From Protea cynaroides (lineage: Eukaryota > Streptophyta > Magnoliopsida > Proteales > Proteaceae): a stretch of DNA of 64,000 bases. The position numbers and the translations under genes were made by a program. The stretch lies in the NCBI GenBank assembly GCA_028583415.1, contig CM053265.1, positions 25,180,830 to 25,244,829 on the forward strand, given 5' to 3'. The notes under the pieces are model-generated. The model had not been told where the DNA came from and ran no database searches. It was given only the letters and a program-made list of their open reading frames with translations. Below, piece after piece: positions 1-12,185 of this stretch (the stretch's first letter is position 1; each line of letters begins with the position of its first letter).

Positions 1-480
1 CTGCTTAAACTTCAATCCTTCACCACTTTATTATTCGACGTCCAAATCAAGTGATTCAAGCGCCAATGTAATCCATTGACCATCCTCTTCAAAGTAGATA
101 TGGAAAATCTAGAGTAGAGGCCTCTGAAGGATCCCATGCAGTGCTACAAGCCGATATGCCCGCTTAAATTTCAATCCTTCATCACTTTATTAGTTGATGT
201 CCAAATTAGGTGATTCAAGCACATTAGTGCTCCATTGACCGTCCTCTTCAAAGTGGAAGTGGAAAATTTAGGAGAAAGGGCTACCAGTGGGTCCCATGCA
301 AAGTTACCAATCAAATAATCGTCAAAACATCAATCATTCATATCTTGGTCATCCCACGTTTAAATGAGGTGATTCAAGTGTCATTATTTTTCGTTTTTGG
401 TGCTCTACAAAGTGGACATGGAAAAATCTAGGATAGAGGTCGTCGAAGAATTTCATGCAGAACTGCATGCCGAAATGGCC
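1..480. repeat. Degenerate tandem repeat, about three ~155-bp units
   Basis: Three successive blocks (about 1-160, 161-310 and 311-480) share the same ordered landmarks: a start like CTTAAA.TTCAATCCTTCA, a shared GTGATTCAAG about 45 bases later, a CTCTTCAAAGTGGA-like piece, a TGGAAAA.CTAG piece and an ending with CCCATGCA or TCATGCA. The third unit is the most diverged. No coding potential is visible. It resembles an old satellite or minisatellite fragment, and the first unit is cut by the window edge. Confidence 0.7.
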
Positions 481-627
481 CATAAAAATGAGTGAAGAGA
501 GAGATGCTAGTCTAACCTAATCCAGCTCGACCTAGTTCAACCCAAGTTAGTCCAATCCAGTCAACCTCTATCAGTCTTTCCTAACCCAGCCAGACCGGTC
601 TAGACAGAGTAGGGTTAGTCCATGTAC

Positions 628-628
<1 letters not shown>

Positions 629-681
<53 letters not shown>
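629..681. repeat. (AT)n microsatellite
   Basis: About 50 bases of uninterrupted alternating A and T. Confidence 0.95.
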
Positions 682-683
<2 letters not shown>

Positions 684-737
684 GTTATTATATATTTTAT
701 ATATATGTGAAGTGGAGAATCCGAATGAGAGAGCTAG

Positions 738-741
<4 letters not shown>

Positions 742-784
<43 letters not shown>
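742..784. repeat. (GA)n microsatellite
   Basis: About 42 bases of GA dinucleotide repeat, followed by imperfect purine-rich sequence. Confidence 0.95.
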
Positions 785-792
<8 letters not shown>

Positions 793-1389
793 ACAAGAGA
801 TTATGGAAAGGAAATGGAGGTGCTGCCACCTCCACCTCCTCTCCCGTGCCCATTAACTGCAGCCACCCACAACACAACCCACACCTCACTCTCCATTTCC
901 CATACTTCATTAAACCACGGCTAGACCACCCTTGATGTCTATCCTCTTTAGTCGACATAGCACTCCGCCTCCCATCCCTCTTTAATTCCCCACCGACATA
1001 ATAGTCCACTTCCATTTTACTTCCCCCAAAACCCGCTGCTCTCATGCAGCTCGAGCCTCTCAACCATTTTACACAACACCTCCCTTTGATCGACGCCTAT
1101 GAAACCACTCGTCCATAGCCCTCCTCCATGCTGGGATACACCTATACCTTGACCCCTACAATCATGCAACACGACCCAGCCGTATCAAGCTCATTTGGAA
1201 TTTAATTCTAGCGGCCCGACCTACTACAAAGAAATCACGACCAGGCTGTTCGTAGGGAGGAAAAAGAGCAGAGAGGTGAATCGGAAAGATGAAGATGTTG
1301 GCCCAAAATTTCATTGAAGAAGTGGGCATCGCCGCTGCTATCAACTGGGAACAAGAAGTAGCTGTTGCTGCCATTATCAACATTGTCGG

Positions 1390-2091
1390 TGTTATATGGG
1401 AAAAACATCATCCATTTAAAATCTTACACGTGGCAAACTTTATCTTCGGAACCGACCACAAATGATGTGGTGCACTCGGCTTGTACCGCTCGGAGTCACA
1501 GTCCTGTTAGGACACAGTACCGGTCGGAGGTATAAACCTACTCGGTTACGTTTCTTGGTCGGAGGTCAGAGTCCTAAAACAACTATGTCATGGCAGAGGA
1601 GTCCTTCTCCTTGTGTGATATGACACCGACTATCACGGCCCTACGACCACTCATATACTGACACGAGTCACTCTCCCTATTGACCGACTTGGCTTCCTTG
1701 GCTACAGTCTCCCACTCATGCTCGGAGTCTATGACTTGGGTGTCCCTCAGAGAGACACTTGGCAGTCCTATTGACGATCTACTTCCCTGAGTCCTGGTGC
1801 CTCCATGCCTCTTCCCAATCTCTATAAGTAGAGGACGACCCCTCAAGGTAAAGGATCTCAATTCACAATCTCACAAGCTCACCATTCATTCTCGTATGCT
1901 CAAACTCTCTCATCGTTCCCCTCTTTCTCTAAACTGGAGATAGCTTCCTGCTATATCTTAACTGTTTACATTGGGAATCTGACTTAGGCATCGAAGTGTA
2001 CCCGGGGCTTAGTCGCCCAACTCCGTTGTCTCATCTCTATGATTGCAGGTTGCTCAGATCGCAGACCGACGGGTTATTTCCAACCATAATA
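1390..2091 (+). repeat. 5' LTR of the Tat-lineage element
   Basis: It starts TGTTATATGGG. Its end, AACCATAATA, corresponds to AACCGTAACA in the 3' copy, so the terminal CA has mutated here. The same 702-base sequence recurs at 30309-31010. The TATA-like CTATAAGTA at 1822-1830 would place transcription start about 30 bases further on, within the LTR. Confidence 0.92.
1822..1830 (+). promoter_or_regulatory. TATA box in the 5' LTR
   Basis: CTATAAGTA sits 433 bases into the LTR and is conserved in the 3' LTR at 30741-30749. Its position, upstream of an expected R region, fits the retrotransposon promoter. This is inferred from sequence only. Confidence 0.6.
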
Positions 2092-2094
2092 GTT

Positions 2095-2112
2095 TGGCAC
2101 TCACCGTGGGGC
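2095..2112 (+). other. Primer-binding site of the Tat-lineage element
   Basis: TGGCACTCACCGTGGGGC begins three bases after the LTR, the position expected for a minus-strand primer-binding site, and starts with the TGG that pairs with a tRNA CCA end. Tat elements usually carry TGGCGCC- or TGGCGAC-type sites. The A at the fifth position is probably a later G-to-A change. The tRNA used is not certain. Confidence 0.65.
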
Positions 2113-2163
2113 CCTATTGATTGAGTTTGACGAGTAGCGTACGAAAATCTCAAACCACTTTCG

Positions 2164-3983
2164 ATGGCACACAGGAGAACTCGTGCCTAGGCTTCTCACC
2201 AACCATCTGAACAGTGCATGCAAGTTCAGGTCGATAGCAGCATAAGTACACCGGGGACAAACCATACCCCGACTCCTGCGTCGACATCGACGGCGACAGC
2301 ACCACAGTCACCGCCTCAATACGTGACTCGTCAGTAATTTGATGAGCTGAGGCAACAGATCGATCAGTTGGCTCGAGCCTTGAGGGGCGCTCGAGCAAGT
2401 AATTAGATCTCCGAAGGAGCAGGAGCAAACCCTCTGCCCGTACCAGCACCCCGAGCGGCCCAATCTGGGGCCCATCAGCAACCTACGCCGGCGGCGTCGG
2501 TGAGAGTCGCACCGAGTAATCCTCCATTGGGATCTCGTGATCGAAACAGAGATTCTCATCACCTCGCATGGAGCGTAGAAGGGTCATCCGCTCGGCATCA
2601 TCAGGCACCGGGATCGCATGGAGCACCTCCTCCGCCTGAGAGGGATGCGAGGTCCTTCCTCGACAACCTCTACCAGCAGAGAGTCAATGTGGACACGCCA
2701 ACAACGGTCGCAACGCCACCTCCAGCCACTCCCCAGTCAAAGGTCGAGAAGCAATTGTTGGAATTGACTACTCGGCTTCAGCAGGTGGAGCAAAACCGAG
2801 TCGCTCCACCGAGGATGGCCTACACCGCCATCACAGCACTTTCTGATGAGATCATGAAGGCCCCCCTCCTGAAAATTTCAAGATGTCTGTCCTAGACTCG
2901 TACAATGGGAGCACTGATCCCGAGCAGCATCTGGACGCGTTCGTCTCCACGATGCTTTTCTACCCCTTCAAAGACAGCCTCATCTGCAGAGCGTTTCTTT
3001 TGACACTCAGAGGCGCTGTCCGCACATGGTTTAACAATCTGCCTCCGAGGAGCATCACCTTGTTCGAACAGTTGTCGAACAAGTTCCTGACGCACTTCCA
3101 GGATAGCCGAGTGCGGAAGAAGACATCCTACCACTTGTCGACGGTCAAGCAATAGAAGGACGAGTCCCTACGGGACTTTATCAAGCGCTTCAATGCCGAA
3201 GTGGTGGAGATCAAGGATGTCGAGCCTGCAGTGCACATGTCTAGCTTTTAGGCCGGAGTTATGGATGGGCAGCTCTGTTGGTCCCTTGCCAAAAAGCCCC
3301 CGAAGAATTTGGATGACCTATTGACCGGATACTAGAAGTACGCAGCAGCAGACGAAACAACCAAGGTGCAGAAAAATAATGCGGTCAACAATTTGAAGAC
3401 CGATCAGAAGCCTGCTGACAAAAAGAAGTCTGAGTTGGTCGACCAGACGTCGAACTCTAGCAACCCTAAGAAGCAATGGTTTGGTAAAGAGCAAGTACAT
3501 CGGCACCCGTACAAGACCTTCGACTACTACACTCCGCTCACCACTTCGATGACAGAGATCTTCGAGGTAATCAGGAATGATCGGAACCTCCGACCACCAC
3601 CGAAGGCTTTAGGTGATGGAAGAAATAAAGACCGCTCCAGATACTGTCGCTTCCATCGCGACCACGGTCACGATACGGATGAGTGCAACTACCTCAAGGG
3701 GGAAATTGAGGATCTCATCCGGAGGGGTTACTATCGTAATTTCGTCAGAGACACTGGCAGGGGACCGGCGCCGGCTCGGAGAGACCGAGGGCTACCCCCT
3801 CCACCTCCGAGGAACCAGCAGCCAAACAATTACCGAGCGGATGCAAGCGAGGACCAAAACGTAGATCGAAGGGACGATCGAGATCCCAAAGGAGGTCCGC
3901 GGCCCCTATACAGTGGGTCGGTGCCGTTCATTTTGGTACAACCGGAGGGTCATCTAGAGCAGAGCCAGCCAGAATACCAATAA
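2164..3983 (+). pseudogene. gag: Gag of the Tat-lineage element (broken)
   Basis: The frame opens at the ATG at 2164 and codes for a retrotransposon Gag that would form the cytoplasmic particle. The Gag core (around 2883-3155) contains TWF-type sequence (VRTWFNNLPPRSITLFEQL). The nucleic-acid-binding segment near 3640-3720 has CRFHRDHGHDTDECNYLK, the histidine/cysteine block typical of Tat Gag, followed by an arginine-rich tail. It is broken by in-frame stops near 2187, 2337, 2404, 3153, 3249 and 3334 and by a one-base frame change in a C run near 2870. Several stops are TAG where related proteins have Gln, consistent with C-to-T change of CAG. No product is expected. Confidence 0.85.
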
Positions 3984-3991
3984 AGGAACGA

Positions 3992-4644
3992 TTGGGAGAA
4001 AGACAGCATATCCAGTTCGGGTCCTTCCCGTCCTGGTCTGAACCAGAAAAAAGGGGCAGAAGTAAGAGGAGGAAGTCCCACATGGCATCAAAAAGATGGA
4101 AATCTGGTCAGCGATTTGTTGGTAGTCCTCAACCGAAGGACCAACCACGAACAGCTATGGGCCTGCATATCCCTGGGGATAGTGGCGTCTATGCCATTAC
4201 AAAGGGGTACAAAGCCGAGGAAAAGATAGTCCTCACAATCATAGGAGGACCGGCAGCTGGGAACACATCTGGAAGGTCGGCCAAAGCTTACTCACATTTA
4301 GTGGCGAAAACGGAGTGGCCGTCCAAAAAAGCTTGGATTGGAGAGATCATCACCTTCAGCGGCGAAGACCTCGTCAACGTGGCAGTCCCCCATGAAGATG
4401 TCATTGTCTTCACGGCCAGGATCGAACACTGCGATGTTGCCAAGTGCTTGGTAGACATAGGGAGCTCGGTAGATATCATATTCTACCACGCGTTCCAAAG
4501 GATGCAACTAGGAGACAACCAGCTCTAGCCGGTCACCTTTGACCTCATCAGCTTTTTCGGAGACTCGGTCATGGTGAAAGGAGGCATTCAATTGCCGGTG
4601 ATACTCGGCCAAAAACCCAGGCAATAGAGGATGATGTTTGAATT
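3992..4644 (+). pseudogene. Protease region of the Tat-lineage polyprotein (broken)
   Basis: After a frame change relative to Gag, this region codes the linker with the Tat-typical glycine motif (IIGGPAAGN, near 4240) and then an aspartic protease. The active-site block reads CLVDIGSSVDIIFYHAF, with DIGSS where DTGSS or DSGSS is expected, and it is followed by the downstream ILG-type motif in another frame. Stops occur at 4526 and 4624 (TAG), and one base is missing near 4640. The enzyme would have cut the Gag-Pol polyprotein inside particles. Confidence 0.8.
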
Positions 4645-6407
4645 ATGGTGGTTGATCGGCCGTCCGTACACAATGTGATCCTCGGCCGCCCATCATTGAA
4701 CAAGCTCAAGGCATGCATGTCCACCTCCTACTTGGTGTTGAAGTTCCCGACAGAGAACGGCGTCAGAGAATGCCGGACAGACCAGGTGGCATCCAGAAGA
4801 TGGTACGCCACCGAGCTAAAAAATAGTCAAAGAGCCCCGAAAGCAGCACCAGTTAACATAGTAGATGTCCAAGACTTTGACCCGCCGAGCAGGACAAAGC
4901 CCGTCGAGGAGTTAGAGCAAATCCCTGTGGCGGACGATCAGCCTGAAAATACGTTCCAGGTCGGCTCCTTGCTACCTGAGGTCTGGAGGGAAGAGCTGAT
5001 AGAATTCTTGAGGCAAAACCTAGAAGTGTTTGCATGGTTGGCCTCTGAGATGCCAGGAATCCCCAGAGAAGTGATTGAACATCACCTCGCGGTCAACCCC
5101 CAACACCGACCAGTCAGGCAGAAGAAGAGGAGTTTCACGCCTGCCCGACAGTCTGTGATAGATGAGGAAGCCCAGAAGTTACTAACATCCGGCTTCATAC
5201 AAGAGGTAGATTATTTAGACTGGCTGGCGAACGTGGTCATGGTGCCCAAAGCAAGCGGGAAGTGGAGGATCTGCATAGATTTTACAGACCTCAACAAGGC
5301 TTATCCAAAAGATAGCTACCCACTACAGCGCATCGACCAATTGATAGATGCTACAGCTGGGCACGAGCAGATCAGTTTCCTTGATGCGTACTCAGGGTAC
5401 AATCAGATCAAGATGAGGAAGGCAGACGAGGAGTGCACTTCCTTCGTCACCAACCAGGGGCTCTTCTACTATACGGTCATGCCTTTTGGCCTAAAAAACG
5501 CAGGAGCCACCTACCAAAGGTTAGTGAACAAGGTGTTTAAAAATCAGATCGGCCAAAACTAGAAGTGTATGTCGACGACTTCCTAGTAAAGAGCCAGCAA
5601 GCCGATCACCATTTAGCCGACCTCGGTGAAGCATTTCAGGTCCTCCACAGCTACAACATGAAGCTGAATTCCACAAAGTGTGCCTTCGGAGTCTCATCTG
5701 AGGAATTCTTAGGTTTCATGGCTTCGGAGAGGGGAATAGAAGCCAACCCCTCGAAGATCACGACCATCTTGAACATGGCCGCATCGACCAGATCCAAGCA
5801 GGTACAGGAGCTGAACGGTTGCATAGCGGCACTCGGCCGCTTCATGTCAAAGACGGCAGAGCAATGCCTTCCCTTTTTCAGGACACTGAAAGGCGCCAGG
5901 AAGTTTGAATGGACTGACGAGTGCCAGAAAACCTACGAGGACCTCAAGGCTTACTTGTCATCCCTACCCCTACTGGTGAAGCCCAACCTCGGAGACGAGT
6001 TGCAACTCTACCTCGGAGTCTCCGACCACGCCGTAAGTGTCATACTGCTAAAAGAAGAAGATAGGGTACAATGACCGATATATTATGTCAACAAAGTACT
6101 ATTGGACACAGAAACCAGGTACAAGCCCATCGAAAAATTGGCACTCGCCCTTGTGATAGCTGCACGGAAGCTCAGACCGTACTTCCAAGTATACCCTATC
6201 TCCGTGCTTACCGACACACCTCTGAAGAAGGTGCTATCAAAGCCGGACATATCCAGTCGACTAGTAAATTGGGCAGTGGAGCTAGGCGAGTTTGAGATAA
6301 AGTACGTCCCCAGAACTGCCATCAAAGCCCAGGCACTAGCAGACTTCGTTGTCGAGAGCACCCTACCTGAGGAAGAAGTTATCGGACCTCCAACAGAGAA
6401 AGCTCCT
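4645..6407 (+). pseudogene. pol: Reverse transcriptase and first RNase H of the Tat-lineage element (broken, cut by the Athila insertion)
   Basis: The RT palm is clear: WRICIDFTDLNKAYPKD near 5260-5310, FLDAYSGYNQI near 5380, the VMPFGLKNAGATYQR block near 5480, and the catalytic YVDD at about 5568-5580. A frame change and a stop lie at 5560 just before YVDD. The RT connection follows (GFMASERGIEANPSKI), then RNase H with LYLGVSDHAVSVILLKEE. A TGA at 6072 replaces an expected Arg codon (CGA to TGA). The frame continues to 6407, where the Athila insertion interrupts it, and the polyprotein resumes at 24462. It was the replicase of the outer element and is now dead. Confidence 0.88.
6403..6407 (+). 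repeat. Target site duplication, left copy (CTCCT)
   Basis: CTCCT directly before the first Athila LTR is repeated at 24457-24461 directly after the third LTR. Confidence 0.9.
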
Positions 6408-7931
6408 TGATGCGTGTCGAGCGCTCAAATTAAATTACCTTACTTTGAAACGTAGATATTAGCAAGTAAGAGTCGAACCCACAAGGATTGTATGATCAAG
6501 ATTAAAATGTTTAATTAACCAAAAGAGAGAAAAAAAATAAATGAAAATAAAATAAGACTCAGAAAGTAACCAATTGTTGTACTAAAACAGATTATGATTA
6601 ATCTTATTAGCACAACTTCATTGGCTATTCTATGTATGGAGGGGGGGGGGTATGTTTGCAGTAGAAAAGAACAGTAATTAATTATCTAAAATGCAAGAAT
6701 AAAGAGCAAGGTAATACAAATATCAAAGATTAAACCAATAAGAGAAAACTTTGGTCAAAAGGATACTTACACCATCTTCATAAACTTGTTCATCGACATA
6801 AAGGATAATCAATTCCAATTGAATAATCAATCAAGAAAATTAGGACTAGGCCTAAAATCCTTAGTCTTTCCTTAAGATTGGTCTATTAAAAGATAGCTTA
6901 TTAATAGCACCCTTACTCTTAAATCAATCTCAAGACTAGGCTCTCGATTTGATTCAAGAATAACAATAACAATTGAAAAGACGATTGAAATTAAACGTTA
7001 AGCACACACCAGCGTGGTTTAATTATTTTAATCTGATTTCTCCTAGAAATATAACATTAACTTGTCCATTAACATCAATTCCCATTGCCACTGACATAGA
7101 ATCAATTGATAGCAATTCAATTCTAATATAACAATTGATTAAATAAATAAATCAATTAGTAGTACTCCTAATCAACCCATTCATCAATCATTATACACAT
7201 AAATTGGAAGAAAAACAAATATTCAATTAAAAATCAATAAATAAAACAAGTCTCACAAGTTTACAATGATGGCTTCAGCTCCGTCTAACCAAAGATAAGA
7301 AAATTAGCCACACATGACTTCTTCAAGAATACAAAAGAAAGAGAGTTGTTCTTCAACCATTGTCTTCTTTCTCAATTACTCTTGAATGCTCTTTACATAG
7401 GCTTTACATTGTTTAAATAGCCAAAATACAAGACTAAAATTGGTATGCCTAGATTTGCCAACCTTATTACATAGAAATAAAAATTAAACAAAATCTTCGT
7501 TCCTAGATTAGATGAAAATCATTCCATTATTAAACAATTGTCACCCCCAAATCTACCAAATTTTGTAAGATTCCATAGTTGTGTATATTCTCCTCAAGAT
7601 TTCCAATAATCAATCAAGGCCTTCCAATAGTGAACCTTCCGTGTGTAGCAACCTTCCTTCTCTGGTTTAGATTTGGATCAATTTTTCAGATTATATTTTA
7701 AAATCACATTTGGAAGCCCAAACGAACTCTTTCCATGTCAGAATCCTACATGAAATTCAAAACGTTATTATTAAGAGTGCTAGAATTTTCATCTTTTATT
7801 AATTAATTAACAAGATTTCTAAAATATACCAAACTCATAAAATAAATTCTATTAAGCTCAATAAGATATAAAACACCCTAAAAATCATAATGCAAAACGA
7901 ATAAAAAAAATATAAAATTATACACTTATCA
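6408..7931 (-). repeat. Athila LTR 1 (leftmost; 3' LTR of internal copy 1)
   Basis: It begins TGATGCGTGTCGAGC and ends CTTATCA as written on the + strand, with terminal inverted repeat TGAT/ATCA. I counted about 22 differences from LTR 3 over ~1520 bases. A TATTTAAA-type TATA element lies on the - strand near 7411-7420. Confidence 0.93.
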
Positions 7932-7942
7932 AATTCCCCTAC
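7932..7942 (-). other. Polypurine tract of Athila copy 1
   Basis: Read on the - strand, GTAGGGGAATT abuts the 3' LTR. This is the expected plus-strand priming site. The same sequence abuts LTR 2 at 16009-16019. Confidence 0.75.
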
Positions 7943-9391
7943 ACTTAGCCTTTGCACGTCCTCGGGCAAAATAAAATAAAAAAATCATAAACTATTCCAC
8001 TTTCGTAGGAACCACGATTGCACTTAGCATGTACAACAAGCCATTGAAACCCTAGGTTACCCCTAGTGGACGAGTTGTGTCTCGTGAGGGTTTGTAGTGA
8101 ATCTACCCACAAAATTCAAAGAAAAATATTTTTAGATTTGACAAATTACAAGAATTAAATAAAATCTTAAGTACTCCACAATTATAACTCATAAACATAA
8201 TTAAACTCAATAGAAACTTAAATCTTATCAAAGATACAATAACTTTATTTTAGTCACCATCTTCAACAAATTCATATTAATATGCATCTATAGTGTGAAG
8301 TGTGAAGTGATGTAACTCAATTTGTAAGGGGCTTTACAGTATACTTCAAGAAAAATAACACCATTTTTTTTATTGACTAGTGCAATGTCCGTTTTCTTAG
8401 GCTTTCTAAGTTACCCATGTAGCAAGTGTTGGGTTAACTCCCAAACCGGTTGGCTTTAGGGCACTAGGTGTAGAGACACCCCTAGGACTTAATAACTTAA
8501 GTAACAAAGCCCACAAAATCAGACTTAGTCAATTAAACCCTTATAACCATCATCTCAATCTTTTTTTTTATCGACTTGTGCAATGTCCGTTTTCTTAGGC
8601 TTTCTAGGTTACCAATGTAGCAAGTGTTGGGTTAACTCCCAAACCAGTTGGCTTTAGGGCACTAGGTGTAGAGACACCCCTAGGACTTAATAACTCAAGT
8701 AACAAAGGCCACAAAATCAGACTTAGTCAATTAAACTGCTTATAACCATCATCTCAATTTTTCTTTTTTCTTTTTTTAGGTATTTTGGACATTGAAGCAG
8801 TTATTTATTCTTTTTCAAGTTTTTTTTTTTTTTTTTTTTTTTTTGAAATTGTCATTTCTCAAATTTACCGTTTATTCCCCACAACTAAGAGTTGGTGCAA
8901 ACGTGAAATACAAAGACACATAACAATAAAACTTTATCTCAAATGGTGATTCAAATTTAGTTGCATATCTAATCTAAGGTTCAAGAATCTCAATAATTTA
9001 ATCATATTTATAAAGTTTCAACATGGTCACTTTAGAGAATTAATCCAAACTTGTAACTGGTCAAATTTTTTTTTTTTTTTTTTTTTTTTGGAAGAAAATT
9101 TAAAGTCAAATTTTTTTTTTCAGTTACTATATACAACCAATATATACTAACAACATGTAAAAATAAAAACAAAACACATCGTAGAATTCTCCCACACTTA
9201 AAACTTACATTGTCCCCAATGTAAGACTAAATGCAAAAAAAAGACAAATACAAACATAATATCTATGAAAAAAAAAGATAATAAATAAATAAATAAAAAG
9301 AGAAAGGGTTAAGAAAGCAAATCTGATTTCTTGGGTTGCCTCCCAAGTAGCGCTTTTGTTTAACGTCGTTCGCTCGACTTTGTAGCTTTTC
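7943..9391 (-). other. Non-coding 3' region of Athila copy 1, with a ~200-bp tandem duplication
   Basis: No coding sequence is seen between the integrase end and the polypurine tract, where many Athila elements carry an envelope-like frame. The stretch is AT-rich with long T runs near 8821-8844 and 9066-9090. A ~198-base unit carrying GTGCAATGTCCGTTTTC starts at 8380 and again at 8578. Confidence 0.75.
8372..8770. repeat. Two-unit tandem duplication (~198 bp) in Athila copy 1
   Basis: The two units share the T run, TTAGGCTTTCTA, AGTTGG/GGTTGG, CACTAGGTGTAGAGACACC and CATCATCTCAAT landmarks in order. The equivalent duplication in copy 2 has a period near 204. Confidence 0.85.
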
Positions 9392-10560
9392 TCAATCTGA
9401 ATAAAGTGGATCTTCTAAGTCCATAGCTTTCTCAACCAACGAGTTAACTTGAAAACCTTCGTGGTAAGGTTTAAGTCTATATCCATTGACCTTAAAAATC
9501 TTTTGAGTATCCAAACTTTGAATCTCAACTGCACCATGTGGAAAGAGATTAATAACAATAAAAGGACCAATCCAACGAGATTGCAACTTACCAGGAAATA
9601 ATCGAAGCCTTGAATTATAAAGGAGCACTTTTTGTCCAACAACAAATTGCTTCTTAGAAATCATTTTATCATGAAAGGCCTTCGTCTTTTCCTTATAAAT
9701 CCGAGAGTTCTCATAAGCTTCATTGCAAATCTCCTCTAACTCCTGCAATTGCAACTTTCGTTGCTCCCCCGCCTTATCCATCTCCATGTTACACTGCTTA
9801 ATTGTCCAGAATGCCTTGTGCTCCAATTCTACCGGTAGATGACATGCTTTTCCATAAACCAACCGATATGGAGACATCCCTATAGGTGTCTTATAAGCAG
9901 TCCTATAAGCCCATAGTGCATCGTCAAGTCTTGTACTCCAGTCTTTCCTATTCGGATTAACTGTTTTTTCTAAAATTGACTTCACCTCTCTATTAGATAC
10001 CTCAACTTGCCCATTAGTTTGTGGATGGTAGGCAGTTGAAATCTTATGGGTCACAGCATACCTCTTAAGCAGTGCTGCTACAGTGCGGTTACAAAAGTGA
10101 GTCCCTCTATCACTGATCATTGCCCGTGGGATCCCAAATCTAACAAAAATGTGAGACTTGACAAAATCTGCAACCACTTTAGAATCATCAGTTCGGGTGG
10201 CTTTTGCTTCCACCCAATTTGACACATAATCAACAGCAAGTAAAATATAAACATTGCCAAAAGAATTAGGAAAAGGACCCATAAAGTCAATGCCCCAAAC
10301 ATCAAAAATTTCACAAATAAGTATGGGGGGTTTGTGGCATTTGATCCCTACGGGCCACATTACCCGAGTATTGGCAACGAGTGCATGACTTACAAAATAT
10401 ATATGCATCATGAAATAAAGATGGCCAAAAGAAGCCACATTCAAGCACTTTTCTTGTTGTTCTTTTAGGACCGAAATGTCCACCACATGCATATGAATGA
10501 CAAAAGATAAGAATGGATTCAAATTCAGTTTAAGTACGCACCTTCTTACCATTTGGTCCG
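9392..10560 (-). pseudogene. Integrase, Athila copy 1 (truncated at its N-terminus)
   Basis: The frame contains the integrase core: WGIDFMGPFP with the first Asp, MISDRGTHF with the second Asp, and NGQVEVSNR with the Glu. A C-terminal domain follows (WIGPFIVINLFPHGAVEIQ) and the end reads DLEDPLYSD. The upstream zinc-finger part is partly shifted out of frame: HMHVVDISVLKEQ here is the frame-shifted counterpart of CGGHFGPKRTTRK in copy 2. A ~359-base deletion relative to copy 2 lies at about 10560. Integrase would insert the reverse-transcribed cDNA into nuclear DNA. Confidence 0.85.
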
Positions 10561-12185
10561 AAATAGACAATAACTTTAGTTCCCAATAAATAAGATCTAA
10601 ATTTTTCCAAAGCAAAAACTATAGCCAATAGCTCTTTCTCCGTTGTGGAGTAGTTACACTGTGCTTTAGTTAGTGTCCGAGAGGCATAATAGATAGCATG
10701 AGCAACTTTCCCAAGACGTTGACCCAAAACGGCCCCAATAGCATAATTGCTAGCATCACACATGATCTCAAATGGGAGTTTCCAGTTCGGTGATTGAATC
10801 ACGGGGCTGTTGTTAGCAGTTCTTTGAGCTTGTCAAAAGCTCTTTTGCACTCATCATTAAAGTCAAACACCACTTCCTTTTGTAAGAGCTTGCATAAGGG
10901 CAATGAAATTTTCGAGAAATCCTTGATGAAGCGCCGATAAAAGCCTGCATGTCCAAGAAAGGAACGCACTTCCCGCACAGTTGTGGGGTAAGGTAAAGAT
11001 TGAACAAGATCTATCTTTGCTTTGTCAACTTCTATACCTCTAGAAGATATCACATGACCTAAAACTGCTCCTTGTGTTACCATAAAATGACATTTCTCAG
11101 AATTCAAAACAAGGTTAGTTTCTATACACCTCTTAAGAACAAGTGTAAGGTTATCCAAGCATGTATCAAAAAGAGTCTCCATAAACAGTAAAATCATCCA
11201 TGAAAACTTCTATAATGTTCTCTACATAATCAGAAAAAATGCTAACCATACACCTCGGAATGTGGTGGGGCGGTGCAAAGACCAAACGGCATTCGTCGGT
11301 AAGCAAAGGTACCAAATGGGCAGGTGAATGTCGTTTTCTCCCGATCTTAGGTGCAATCACAATTTGATAGTAACTCCGAGTAACCATCAAGAAAACAATA
11401 GTGCGAACGACACTGCTAACCTCTCCAACATTTGATCGATAAATGGAAGAGGAAAGTGGTCTTTACGAGTTGAAACATTCAATTTCTTATAATCAATACA
11501 AACACGCCACCCATTTTGTATCCTAGTAGGGATTAACTCATTATTTTGATTCTTAACACACGATTATGCCCGTCCTTTTTAGGTACCACCGAACCGGACT
11601 TACCCACTTACTATCAGAGATAGGATAGATAATTCCAACATCAAGGAGCTTTAATATCTCCTTCTTCACAACTTCCATCATAGGAGGGTTGAGTCTACGC
11701 TGTGCTTCTCTAATCGGTTTGGCTCCCTCCTCAAGAAGTATGCGATGCATGCACATGGCCGGGCTGATTCCCTTAATGTCGGCTATTGTCCACCCAATGG
11801 CTGTCTTATGGTCTCTCAAAATTCGAATGAGTTTCTCCTCTTGTAGCTTGGTCAAGTCCCTTGCTATTATCACAGGTAACGTCTCATTGTCTCCTAAGTA
11901 GACATATTTGAGATGGCCTGGAAGTGGTTTCAGCTCAACGATAGGTGCCTGCACAATGGAAGGTAACAACCTTGTATGAGATATAGGCAACTCAATGTGA
12001 GCAACATCATATCTTTTTGGAATTGGGGGGTAAGGCCCGCAATGCCATCAACATCTTCTCTAATTCAGCATTTAACACAAATTCTGAATTGAAATCCATG
12101 CTATTCAAATGTTTGCTAATGGCTACCATCAACTCATCTTCACCATTTAATTCAAAAAACTTGTTGTACCATAGAATCAATTATA
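10561..12185 (-). pseudogene. pol: Reverse transcriptase and RNase H, Athila copy 1 (frameshifted, internally deleted)
   Basis: Pieces in several frames match copy 2 closely. They are the RT N-terminal region (11553-11990), the catalytic FMDDF near 11190-11200, the RT connection GHVISSRGIEVDKAKI, and RNase H FEIMCDASNYAIGAVLGQ with TTEKELLAIVFALEKF (10530-10802). Compared with copy 2 about 359 bases are missing near 10560. These cover the end of RNase H (from VIVY onward), the linker and the start of integrase. Short indels near 11170, 11260, 11330, 11370, 11400 and 11570 break the frame. Several of them fall at CTG/CAG in the other copy, so part of the damage may be sequencing error; the large deletion looks real. 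Confidence 0.85.

Larger units (their letters stand above)
481..1389. other. Intergenic stretch with two microsatellites; no gene recognised
   Basis: This stretch holds an (AT)n tract at about 629-681, a (GA)n tract at about 742-784, and otherwise sequence in which I recognise nothing. The open frames here are short. The first is a translation of the microsatellites themselves, with Tyr-Ile and Arg-Glu dipeptide runs. The last bases, up to 1389, are the left flank of the Tat-lineage LTR element. Confidence 0.6.

Noticed and set aside
622..924. 100-codon frame at the left edge
   Set aside because: It is the translation of the (AT)n and (GA)n microsatellites with no normal protein composition.
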